From Daphnia carinata (Eukaryota; Arthropoda; Branchiopoda; Diplostraca; Daphniidae): a stretch of 64,000 nt of DNA. The stretch lies in NCBI RefSeq assembly GCF_022539665.2, contig NC_081338.1, positions 1,860,001 through 1,924,000 on the forward strand. The letters are read 5' to 3'. Shown here piece after piece: positions 34,164 to 44,521 of the stretch (its first letter is position 1; every line of letters starts with the position of its first letter). The translations under genes and the position numbers were made by a program. Below the pieces are notes generated by a model. That model saw only the letters and a program-made list of their open reading frames with translations. It was not told the DNA's origin and ran no database searches.

Positions 34164-36325
34164 TTCTTCTTCTACTTCGGCTACCGTGGAGTAATCTTGT
34201 TCAATTTGCTACTCGGTAGCGTTTGTAGTTTGCAAGGCCCAACGTACTTGGTCCCTTGCTTTAATAAATTTCTGGTAACGTTGCTGAGGAGTTCTGTGTC
34301 CGTGACAATGTCGTTATCCAGTTCCGTGGTCATCTTAAGATCCTTGTATCCCTTAATCTTCTACATTGTCCTAGTAAGGTGGCCTTTCATGCCCACTCGT
34401 GTTGCTGCAACTGATCGTGACATTTTTTTTTGTTGCTGGAATTGGAAAGTTGATTCTTCTTTACAATCCTCAGCGGGGTTCACTCCTGGATTTCCCTTGA
34501 AGAAGTGAAGAAAAAGAAAAAGAATAACTTGGAAAGTTTTGCTTTTGGTGCTTCCACTAAATAGTGAGTGAATGGAAAGGGAGCAGCGCTGACGCCGTGC
34601 TCCAATCAGTGCGCGTATTTTTTGAACTCCACTGGTTGAGGTTTCTCCTCCTTGCTACGTCATAAAATTTTTTGAAAAGTGGAAGCTTAAATTTTTTGCA
34701 TTTAGTTAGCTTTCGGTAACTTTCAAGCGAATAAACCGACCTTGTTGTCAGTAAAAATAAGAAAAATGTCAAGATTTTGGTTAGTTGCTAGCGCGATGCT
34801 CAATACGAAAGCATAGGAAAGGTCCATTTCAGATGATTTGAAAAATAAGGTTGCTTATTTGGCCGTCAGGCTGCATAAGGTTTTAGTTTTATGAAGAAAA
34901 TGAGCAAAAAAAGGAAAAAAAATTACCATCCTTTGGTTTTTGACCGCTAGATGGTGTTTGTGTTCAGTTTCTGAACAAAAATCAAAAAAAATGAAAATAA
35001 TAGAGAAGTTTCTTTTTTATTACCGCTAGATGGGGCGCACCTCTAGTTTTTGGAAAAAAGAAAAGAAATTTTGAAAAAAGTACATAAATCTCTTTTCGAC
35101 CGCTAGAGGGAGCGGGCTTCCAGTTTTTGGAAAAAATAAAAGAAATTTTGAATTTTTTGAATTTTTTGGATTCTTATTTTGCTTACGACCGCTAGATGGC
35201 GTAAGCTTGCAGTTCTGAAAGGAAACTAAGTTTTTTGGAAAAAGGAAAATTAGAGTTTGTAATTTTGAGCGCTAGATGGCGCTAGTTTTCTAATGGAAAG
35301 AAAAGAAAGTAATTAGTGGGAGTTTAGGTCTAGAGCCCAACTCCAAAAAAAAAGATGTGAGAAAGTTTATTCTTTTGGTGGAGTACGCTTAAGCCGTTTC
35401 TCCTGCTTAAAGAAGTGAAAAGGTTAGTGATCAAATATATTATTGTAACATAGGAAATATTACAACTTGTTATAAAGATCAATAAGATCCCTTTGATCGG
35501 CATCAATCTGCAGGATGTCTTTGCCTTCTTCTTCCTCTTCTTCAGCTGCGCGCTCCACTACTCTGGATGGTGCCAGCACCGGGGTAGAATCTTCAATTGG
35601 AGCGTCCAATGGATTTTCGTTGGGGGAGAATATTGCTATCCTCCAAAAAGGGAGGATGGGTAAGTGAAAATGAAAAGGAACGAACAGCAACAAGATGGCC
35701 GATACACGCGGCGAGGTGAAGCAGTGTATTTGAAAGTTTGAGAGAAAAAAAAAGAAGAAAAAGGCAAAAATTGGAGGTGGAGTTATCAATGGCCGCCGAC
35801 CACGCAACCGAAATTGCAAAAGGGAAAAAAAAAATTTCCCCCCTACTCAACCGTAACCTTACTTGAAGTAAATGGAAGGGGAGATGAAAAAAGAAAAAAC
35901 GCGTTTCTCAAAGGGAGAAAGTAAAAAAAAAAATTACCAAAAAATTCAAAATTTGAAAAAGGGACGACCAAATTAATGGCCACCGACCACGTGTTTGCCC
36001 TAACAGTTAAAAGACAAAAGGGAAAAAAAGGTTTCTTAGGTGCCTACACACTCCACACGTGGTGAAAGAAAAAAAATTTCACATGGTAGCTCAATGAGTG
36101 GTGAAAGGCGAAACAGAAAAAAATTCACAAGCCTAACTAAACACGTGGTGAAGCAGCAAAAAAAGTTTCACACGCTTAAGCTAACACGTGTTCAAAAAAG
36201 GGAGAATTCCCACGCGGTATCTAGAGACTAAAAGGGGTGAGCCCAGAAAAACTTCCGCACAGTACACAACAAGTAAATACTTAAAGTAAGAAAGTTTAAC
36301 TTAAATTCAGAATACTTAAACGGTT
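34164..36325 (-). other. BEL-2 untranslated leader
   Basis: A long region between primer site and Gag. It is rich in A/G and A runs on the plus strand, contains five CTCF-core-like motifs (34942-35282) and repeated CACACGTGGTGAA-type words near 36040-36200. A frame ending in an acidic stretch at 35460-35819 is probably spurious, though its end (EEEEEE.. then DIL) could be coding. Confidence 0.5.
34942..35282 (+). promoter_or_regulatory. Array of five CTCF-core-like motifs in the BEL-2 leader
   Basis: ACCGCTAGATGG-type motifs start at about 34942, 35022, 35098, 35187 and 35267 (spacing 80, 76, 89, 80 bp), all in the same direction. The fourth (CCGCTAGATGGCG) fits the metazoan CTCF core CC-N-S-Y-AG-R-K-GGC-R completely; the others differ at one or two positions. 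Between them are A-rich spacers with GAAAAAA words. Position in a retroelement leader recalls the Su(Hw) array of gypsy. Binding is inferred only. Confidence 0.5.
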
Positions 36326-36336
36326 TCGAAGGACCA
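36326..36336 (-). other. BEL-2 primer-binding site, tRNA-Tyr
   Basis: TGGTCCTTCGA on the minus strand directly abuts the 5' LTR. It is the same 11 bases as in BEL-1, complementary to the tRNA-Tyr 3' end. Confidence 0.75.
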
Positions 36337-36564
36337 TGAAGGGAAATAGTCAGCCCGTGTTCTGACTTTTACCGTTAACAAGTTGAAGTTGAAGAATTGA
36401 AGACACGGGAGGCACTGGTGATACTTGTTGTTCACTGTAGGAGATATATTTTGCGACTGAATGCCCCTTGCCCTCTCTTGCTAGACGGCCAATAGGCCTA
36501 GGGCGGGGCCTACATACAAGGAAAATGTACAACGGTGGCCCTCTATCGAGGTCCAAACAATTCA
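36337..36564 (-). repeat. 5' LTR of BEL-2
   Basis: 228 bp, TG...CA on both reading senses, followed by the duplication AAAGC (36565-36569). 36337-36444 matches the 3' remnant at 19522-19629 (two differences). Short for a BEL LTR; the boundary rests on TSD, TG/CA and primer-site position together. Confidence 0.75.
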
Positions 36565-36569
36565 AAAGC

Positions 36570-38376
36570 ATGAAAACGGCTGGGCAGCCTTGTGCGGCGT
36601 CCAGACCGCGTCGTCGGCTGTTGGGAACTCAATATATTCCCAACAAAGGCTAACAACGTGCCATAGCTGATGATGTATTGCTGTGACGAAACGAGGAATT
36701 CGGTTGCCTGGCAACGCGTGATAGAAAACTGGCTTGTTCAAACCGCATCATCACGAGATTCACGCTCGTCACATGCACGTTGATTAATGCTGGGCTCATA
36801 TGACAAACGATGCCTCACTGTATTTCCTTAGCTGAGCGGGGAAATCAATCGGTTTTCGTTTGTTTTTGCCAGTATATAATAAACGTTGATGTTACACAAC
36901 GCGTAATAGTTTGGCACTGAACACACTGAGAATCCAGTTATTCCTGCGCATTCCTTCGTCTCAGTTATCCGCCAGTTAAATTCGTGGAAAAAGAAACAAT
37001 GACGGGGGGATAAAGGAAAAGGAGGAGCGTGGAAGGTATTCAGTGCTTCTGTCAACGATAGCAGCTGACGAGTTTCTTCGTGAGGTTTTAATAACATTAT
37101 GCGAAGAATATTATGCCAGCATCCTGTCTGATCCTGGCATTGGAATCAATTGCCATTCGCTACAACCGGTAGCTACTATAAGAATATTTTTTTTTATAAT
37201 TAAGTGTGCGCCAAAAATCGTTTTAGTTTTGTTGGTATGATTGATTATCAGTTTAGCACAAAGTCAACACAGTCACACACACATATACACAGAAAAACGT
37301 CTAAGAGAAGGTGCGTAGGTTTTAAATTGAGAAGAAGGTGAGACGGTGGTTATGGAATTTGACGTTGGAACGTCGAATTTGCCCACAAAACCAACACCAG
37401 TTCGAAGAAGATGTCCATCAAGATTGTGGGTGGGTGGAAAGCATTTACCTGCGCTAGCTGGAGCGTAAAAAGATTAGCCGTCAAGCTATAAAGGGTTTGA
37501 TATTGACGCCCACACGTTTGCCTGGTAAAAAAACGCCAACTTCCAACGCCAATTTGGCGTTGGAAGTTTTCGAGTCTTAAGACTGAAAGGTTTGGCATAC
37601 GATTTGCAACATGGGAAAGTCAATCAACAAATTAGGTCTACTTAGACTTCATGATCAAGGAATATCGTGCTGGTGAGCTATCAAATTCCAAGTGTAATGG
37701 CAGGCGCGTTGCATCGTGACATGACACGGACGATAAATGACGTCAAGTGAATTGACTTGATACGTCTAATTTATTAAGACTATTACTCGGGGATCCAGAT
37801 ACTATCATAATGCATGTGTCATTATCAGAGTCGCAATATCCTGTTCGTGTCATCTTTGTAGTCGCCGTTGTTATGATGCATGAATACCGGCCCATTAGTC
37901 ACCGGCACGTATCCACAGGCCAAGTCAGCCGGCAGTTGTTTTTCGTACCGAACGTAGTCGTCATTTCGCAGACAACTCTTCGCTTTAATATTCAAGGAAA
38001 ACTTATCCATCCACTCATTCACCTGTGCATCGTCAGCCAGCCGGTGGGACGAGGCGAGCCAACTCAGAATGGTTAAAGAAAATGAAACAAGTTTTTCAAC
38101 AGAAGTCGGTCTCATGTCCCATCCAACAGGGATTTGTCCCGTTCTAGAGACACATGCGATGAAAGTGGCCCGAATATTTCGATGTGTCCAACGTTTACAT
38201 GTTGTCTGCAACGTAGGGCTTCCGACGAAATGGCACATTTGAGAAATGCATTTAAAGTAAAATAGAGTTTTGAAAAACTAAAATTCAAGGAAGATGATGA
38301 CGAGATGATCAGAAAAAAAAGAAACGGCGAGAATGAAAAAAATTCAGTCGTTGAGATACGCCTTTGCGTCTCCATA
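36570..38376. other. Intergenic, no gene recognised
   Basis: AT-rich. Contains a near-perfect palindrome at 37538-37568 (15-bp arms AACTTCCAACGCCAA, 1-nt centre). No protein recognised. Confidence 0.5.
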
Positions 38377-39411
38377 TAAGGTAAAATGAGCGAATTGGGA
38401 CACAGGCCCGGCTCCTGCTAATTTGGGACAACATATGCACATATCTTCGCTTCGCGAATCGCATACCAATAATGGTTCTATTGGGACATCTTATAGGGGA
38501 ATTATAAACTAAAAGGGGGGTTATGCAATTTGTCCAAAGGGCAAATTATAAAACGTAACAATACCCGAGAAAACGATAATTGAAATCTGTGCGTATTGCT
38601 TGCGGGCGAATAACGTATACAGTGCACTACTTATAAGTTGACACCTAGACGACACAGGAAATATATAAGGTAAAATTGAAGAAACCCATTAACTAATTAT
38701 ATCAAACCGTAGAGAAAGTTAAGGACTACAAATTAAGTACAAGTCTGTCCCATTAAATACTAATTTTATGCCAATGTCAACAATAAGAAAAAAAAACCAT
38801 TCTTGCTAATTTGGGACAGCCGACGCTAATTTGGGACACAGATATTTTCGAAAAAAACAAAACACATTTTTTTTCAAGAGTTTTACATCAATCGATGCAG
38901 AATTCAAAAATAAATCGATTGATGTGGGATATTTATACGTTTTTTGTATCCTTTTGGTAGAAATTGCAAAAAAATACTTTGAGGACTTAGATTCTAGTCT
39001 GGCCTCATCCACGCAGCTTTTTTTTTTATTAACTTACATCCCTTCACATTTTTTTTCGTAACTTCAGAGCTAACATACTCTTTGTAATTTTAAAGGTAAT
39101 TTGGTATTTTTTGTCTCATCTTATGAGATAGTAAACAAGAATTTTTTAGGAAACTGTTGTCCCTTATTCGGACACTAGCTTTTTTCCAAATGTTTCTGGA
39201 ATTCCAGTAGTTTTCCACGCTTTTCATGGTCTTTTTACTTTTCCTAATAGAAATTTACAAATAGGTTATTATGTTTAAGTAAAAATATTTTTTAAAAATG
39301 TTTTCCCCTTCCGGTCATAGTCCCATTTGTTTATGCTTTACGTAAAAGCACTAATTTGGGACATTGTTTGCGAAGAAAATGGGATGGCGGGATTTTTTTC
39401 CCGAAAACTCC

Positions 39412-39474
39412 CGAGGTAGCCCAGCGGATGAATGCTTGGCTAGGGAGACGAAGGTCTGAGGTTCAATCCTCACC
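39412..39474 (+). repeat. tRNA-like segment 1
   Basis: A-box-like TAGCCCAGCGGATGAATGC and B-box-like GGTTCAATCC at tRNA spacing. No complete acceptor pairing, so a tRNA-derived relic rather than a functional gene. Confidence 0.6.
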
Positions 39475-39636
39475 ATCGATGATAAATTGCTTGTTTATTA
39501 ATTCGTCCAATGAATTTATGTGGCGTGAAAGATGTGCGTCTACCACGTCAAATAAAACTCTAAAAAAAGTAACATTTCCGCTTGCATTTTGGGTTTTGTT
39601 TCGAATATTGTTTATAAATAAAACTCATCAACAACA

Positions 39637-39704
39637 GTTAGATGGCTCAGTGGTAAAGCGCTGGCCTTATAATCGTAAGGTCTGAAGTTCAATCCCAGAC
39701 AGTG
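39637..39704 (+). repeat. tRNA-like segment 2
   Basis: A-box TGGCTCAGTGGTAAAGCGC, anticodon-arm-like GGCCTTATAATCGTAAGGTC and B-box-like AGTTCAATCCC. The most tRNA-like unit here, but the anticodon loop is 8 nt and ends do not pair well. Confidence 0.6.
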
Positions 39705-40064
39705 GATAAATGTTAATACTTGTTTGATAAAAGGATAGGAAGCTGCATTACCAGTAAACATATGCTGACTAGTAAAAATAAATTTTAATGAGTTTTTCAT
39801 TTTTCTGTTTCAAAGATGGCTTACACTACAGAGGATCTAGAGAATGTGGTCGCAACCTACATCCGTACATTATAACATGATTTTCACAAAATATTCAACA
39901 GCCATGTAGAGAAAACTTAAACAAATCTATTGGCACCAATATTGTTGATATATCTTTAGTTTAAGGTGTTCTTAGTAATTTCAAAAATATCTCACAAAAC
40001 AGAAAAATTTCAAAAATGAAGATAACAAAAATTAAACGTGGTGCCAATATGGTATATATCTATC

Positions 40065-41270
40065 ACCCTTTATGTCAGCGACCCACCGTCTTACAGCTAA
40101 GCCATTTTTAACAAAAGATGACAGAAAAGCCTAGCACGTCATTTAGTACGTAGTCTGCTGTCCCAAATTAGCGTCATGGGGCCTTATGTGAAAAACATAA
40201 AAATTGCAATTACCGATTAGGTGCATATTTTCACATGATTTGCATAAAATATTCCACAGCCATGTAGAGAAAACTTAAACAAATCTATTGATCCTAATAT
40301 TATTGATATTAAAGTAGTGTGAGGTATCTTTAGTTATTTCAAAATATCTCACAAAAAAGGAAAAATAAGGAAATGAGGAAGACGAAATTTTAAAATAGTG
40401 TGTTGACAGTATAGAACCACTGTCCTTCAGGGTGACAATCGAACGTCTTACGACTATGCCATGATTAACAAGATGTAGTTAAAAAGCATAACATGTCTTC
40501 TTGTATGTAGTCTGCTGTCCCAAATTAGCGTCACGGGGGCTTATGTAAAAATAAAAGAATTTAAATCATTGGTTAGATGAATATTGTCATATGATTTTCA
40601 TAAAATATTTAACAGCCCTGTGGAGAACATTTAAACGAATCTATTAATACCAAGATTTGTTGATATTGCGTTTGTTTAAAGTGTCTTTGGCGATTGTATA
40701 AAATCTCACAAAATAAGATTAAAAATTACAAGTGTTAAATAAATATTTGCACAAGAGCCCCACCTGGTATTGAACCACCAACCTTCGAGTTGGTGTTCCA
40801 ACACCGTACAACTATGCCACTGTTGATTGATAATAGAAACACAACCTACCAACGTTATTTAGTTTATAGTCTGATGTCCCAAATTAGTGCCATGGGAGCT
40901 TATGTAAAAAATATGAAAATTGTCATCACAGGTTAGATGAATATTGTAAGCTGGCTAAGGTGATGAAGTTTCTGATTTATAACTGGAATTTAGGCAAACC
41001 CAGGGAAGTAATAGTAATTGGAAAAATGCTAGCTTTGGATGATTAAAATGAATTAACAATCTCTCTTGAAAAAAAAATTCGTATGGTTAAAAAAAGTGAG
41101 CTGAAATGTATAAACAATGAAATACAATCAGTCACTATGTGGGGTTGAACCACCGACTTCCAAACTTGCACGCCAAAGCCTTATGACTGTGCTATGAACG
41201 TTTTGTAATTTTTGGTATACAACTGATACAAATTAATATAGTCTGCTGTCCAGATTTAGCGTCATGGGAG
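40065..41270 (-). repeat. Four-unit array, ~360-bp period, tRNA-like module per unit
   Basis: The sequence TAGTCTGCTGTCCCAAATTA(G) recurs at about 40151, 40508, 40867 and 41240 (steps 357, 359, 373), each preceded by a minus-strand tRNA-like segment: 40071-40112 (A-box only), 40430-40472 (anticodon arm lost), 40757-40823 (A- and B-box GGTTCAATACC) and 41136-41199 (B-box GGTTCAACCCC). Units diverge to a variable degree. Confidence 0.7.
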
Positions 41271-41909
41271 CTTATGGGAAAATAGACTAAAATCAGTCAG
41301 CCATTAAATGAATAGTATATGTCTACGTTAGTAAAAAATTTTAACGCATTGTTACGAAACAGTCGACGAACATTCTTACGGCGATATTTGGTAGGATAGG
41401 GCAAGTTAAAAACAATTTTTTGGGGTTTAAAATTTCGGACATTACGGCGTATTTACGGGAAGTGCTTATGCTTTATTCTCGAAAATTTCAATCACATTTA
41501 TTTTTTCGTTTTTACCGTGGAACCTATAACCTGTTGGCTACTTAAAGAGCGAAGTGTTTAATACAATTTTAAAAATCTATATTTTATGTTTTTGGGGTGA
41601 ATTTCAATCGCAAGTTACCAGGCCTGAAAAATGAAGTCTCGTTTTGACAGCTCTTGTTTTGGTTGTTGAAAACATAAATTTCGCAATATTTTTCTATTGC
41701 ACCCCCTTCGGTGTCTTAAGCTATTCGATTCAGAATTAAAAACTCAATCGAATGAATAAATTAGTTTTTAAAAATAAGACTGTCCAGAATTAGTAGAAAT
41801 GTCCAATGAATTAGGGTTTTTGTCCGAAATTAGCAGATCGGCTTTACACGCATTCCCCATAAGAAAGGCTGTTAGCCCAAACGCTGTCCCAATTCGCTCT
41901 TTTACCCTA

Positions 41910-42965
41910 CTTAAAGGCGGGCGTTCATTGTTGGTGAAGTAAAAATGATTTATAAACAAATTTTTTTTTTTTTTTAAAAAAAGGTCGCATTGTTGTTGAT
42001 CGCAATGCGGATGGTAGAGTCAGTACCAAAACCAAGAATCGAAAACAGAGAAATTTAAATTGAGAAATAAAAAAATATTAAACCTGAGAGATATACGAAA
42101 AAAAAATGTTTCTCTGATGACACATCTACAGTTCTATTTCGAGGGCTTCTCTATAAAAGAAAAAGGGGAGCCTTTATAATAGTGTAAAGGGAGCTATAAC
42201 TGCTAAGGGACACTGCACCAATCGATCTTCTCCATATAAAAAATACGATCATAGGAATAAGATCAGGTCGACTGTTCAAGAACATAATACGCTATGTCTA
42301 GTAGCCCCGTGTAATTTTACATTTTTCACAGCACTGTGGTAAACTAAACTAAAAACCTGTTCTTGTTTCTTTTTCCTCCTCGTCTGCGGGTCCTGTCATC
42401 CACTAGGGGATTCTTTAAAAAAAAAAAATAAATAAAAATGTGTGTGGTCACCTATTCATGGGCGAAGTGTACACTCATATAATATTCTACGTATCGAAAA
42501 TGCAACGTAAATATTGGCCGTTTGCGTCTTTTTTTTTTGCCGTGGCGCTTGTGCCCTACTTTAAAAACACCCAGTTGGTCGCTCTTTATTTCTTTTCCAC
42601 GAAAAAAAAAAAAGAGGAACTGGGTGTATGGTAACTTGCGTAGGGATCAGGGTTTTGGCGAAGCGATCGATAACAAGAGACGGAAAACAGCGAAGACGGA
42701 TGATGACGTCGTCAGGACCGGTCATGCACTTGGCCTCGCCAGCCCTTCAACCTTTACTACTGTACCATTCTAGAATGGAAATCAAATTTTAAAAAAATCA
42801 AATGAAAAGAAATAAATAATAGCAAGGTATAGCCTTCCTAGGGATGCCTATTCAAATGACGTCATTCTTTTTCAACTGGCTGATCACGAACTTATTTCTT
42901 CTCATCTTGTGGGCGTAACTCTTTCTTATTTCAAAAAAAAAGAAAAGAAAATGTTTTGAACTAAC
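41910..42965. other. Sequence 3' of the sidestep-like exons
   Basis: No transmembrane or cytoplasmic exon of the sidestep-like gene recognised. Short T/A runs and a few small frames only. Confidence 0.45.
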
Positions 42966-43368
42966 CTGCGCGGGATCCGACTGCCCGTTCAACAGCTCCT
43001 TCCAATGTAACGGCTGCGCTTCGACCTTGTTTATTAATTGTCATAACAATGGCGGTGACGCGCGTGCTAGGGTCGATGCCCGGCAGGCTGAAATGCGATG
43101 CGATTTTGTTGCTCATGTTACGCAGCAAAATGCCAGTGTCGACGTTGTACAGCTGCAACCCATAGACGTTGGAGGAGCCGCTGACCAGCACGTCTTCGTC
43201 CTCGTCGTCGCCGACTTCATCTTTGCTGTCGCTATCGCCACTGCCACTCTCACTGCTGTCCTCCGTCTCTTTTTCGGCATTGCCTTTGGAACTGTTTTCG
43301 ACATTTCACTTCCAGGACGCCCTTCGACAAACTCTGCAGCACGCACTGGGTCGGCGTCGGCGGCAGCC
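42966..43368 (-). pseudogene. Sidestep-like FN3 exon
   Basis: Acceptor AAG|GG at 43370-43369; donor GTTAGT after 42966. Starts with LPPTPTQC and EVKC, typical of the FN3 start, then moves by one base into a frame with a long Asp/Glu/Ser-rich insertion (DSSESGSGDSDSKDE), then VYGLQLYNV and the conserved GRSAAVTLEG end. The one-base shift near 43300 breaks the chain. Confidence 0.7.
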
Positions 43369-43701
43369 CTTCAGTTCAAAAGATATTGAACAAATAAATG
43401 AAGGCGTTTCTTTGATGGATAGCGAAATATTCAAATGAAATATTTGACAAGTGTCGCATTTTCCTGCATTATTATTTATTTGTTTATTTCTTATTTTTAT
43501 TCCGTAACATTGGCATTGTATTTTATGTGTAAAAAATCAAATCAAAACAAAACGGATTGAAAGAAGGATCAAAGTTCACTGAAAAAGTGTTTCAGTTTGC
43601 AATGCTAGCAATAACAATAAGCTCTGCCAACTGGGCTTTGCTTCTCTTCTTTTTCATCTTTGTGAATTCAAGAAAAAAAACCAGCGAAATCAACAAACAC
43701 G

Positions 43702-44521
43702 TAGGGGAGACTGGGGTGATTTGGGACACCTTTTGTTTTTGTTCCATAACTCCTTCACAAATTGCTTGATTTTATTTTTGACTGGATTTATATTTTTGCT
43801 GTACCTTTCTTTACCTCCGTGTTTTTTTTCCGAATTTTATAATAAATAATTTACGTTTTACAGATTTTTAAAGTTTTGAAAAATTTGAGGGAGGAGCCTA
43901 TGGTGTTGGGTGAATTGGGACACCAGGGTGGGTGATGTGGGACACCCTAAGTTTATACTCATAAAATACATTTAAAAAATTGTAATAAATCAGTAGGATA
44001 CTACTAAATATACTCTTTTTTTTTAAAGAAGTAAGTTAGTTAGAAATGTAACTTTTTTACTAATTAATGCAACGCTGTTTTTGTAGCTCCGCCTTTAACT
44101 CCACCCACTACTGTTCAATTTCAGGCACATTTGCTGTCCCAACCAGCCCCAAAAAAAGTCTTTTGGTAAAAATACAATTTCCCCTCAAAATAATGGTCCT
44201 AAAATTAAATTTTTTTTTTTTTTGCAAACGATAGAGAAATGAATAGACTACCTGTTTGTATGTATAAAATATTAACTACTTGTAGTATTGTGAAGAATAA
44301 CACTAAATCGCGGCGAAAAATTTAAGGAAAAAAATACCGTTTTTTAAATTTTCTACATAACTTTTGTATTTTTTCACATATTCGTTTAAAACTTTTACCC
44401 TAAATAGGAAACACAAATACTAATAACATATATTTTTTTTTAAATTTTAAATCAATTACTTCTATTTTTCCTCTAGCTGTCCCACTTCACCCACTGTCCC
44501 GGCTCACCCCAGTCTCCCCTA
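43702..44521. mobile_element. 816-bp MITE with GGGGAGACTGGGGTGA termini
   Basis: Perfect 16-bp inverted termini GGGGAGACTGGGGTGA (43704-44519), flanked by TA on both sides. Subterminal TGGGACA words occur several times near each end (e.g. GTGATTTGGGACACC, CTGTCCCGGCTCACC). It lies in an intron of the sidestep-like gene. No coding capacity. Confidence 0.85.

Larger units (their letters stand above)
19517..36569 (-). mobile_element. Second BEL/Pao element (BEL-2), decayed, with nested insertion
   Basis: Outer limits are the 5-bp duplication AAAGC at 19517-19521 and 36565-36569. The 228-bp 5' LTR (36337-36564, TG...CA) is next to a tRNA-Tyr primer site. Gag, protease, RT, RNase H and integrase remnants follow on the minus strand to 29417. 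The 3' LTR survives only as 108 bp (19522-19629), two differences from the 5' copy. The Foldback-like element 19638-29416 sits between coding end and LTR remnant, and about 120 bp of LTR is missing at that junction. Frameshifts and internal deletions show it is inactive. Confidence 0.85.
38379..41907. mobile_element. 3.5-kb TA-flanked inverted-repeat element with tRNA-like modules
   Basis: Ends are inverted repeats of about 25 bp (left AGGTAAAATGAGCGAATTGG..., right complement GGGTAAAAGAGCGAATTGG...), each bordered by TA (38377-38378 and 41908-41909). TTTGGGACA words are subterminal: plus-oriented in the left part and mostly reversed in the right, starting with a TGTCCC at about 38745. No transposase recognised. 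Inside are about six tRNA-like segments and a four-unit array with a 360-bp period. The TA duplication suggests the Tc1/mariner side, but the superfamily is not settled. The terminal word TTGGGACA is shared with the MITEs at 23829 and 43704. Confidence 0.7.

Noticed and set aside
35460-35819. 119-codon ORF in the BEL-2 leader as a counterpart of the extra BEL-1 ORF
   Set aside because: The first half is a low-complexity Phe/Leu run from A-rich DNA; no similarity to the BEL-1 ORF was seen.
39412-41199. Functional tRNA genes
   Set aside because: A- and B-box words are present but acceptor and other stems do not pair, some units lack the anticodon arm, and the units are part of a repeat array.
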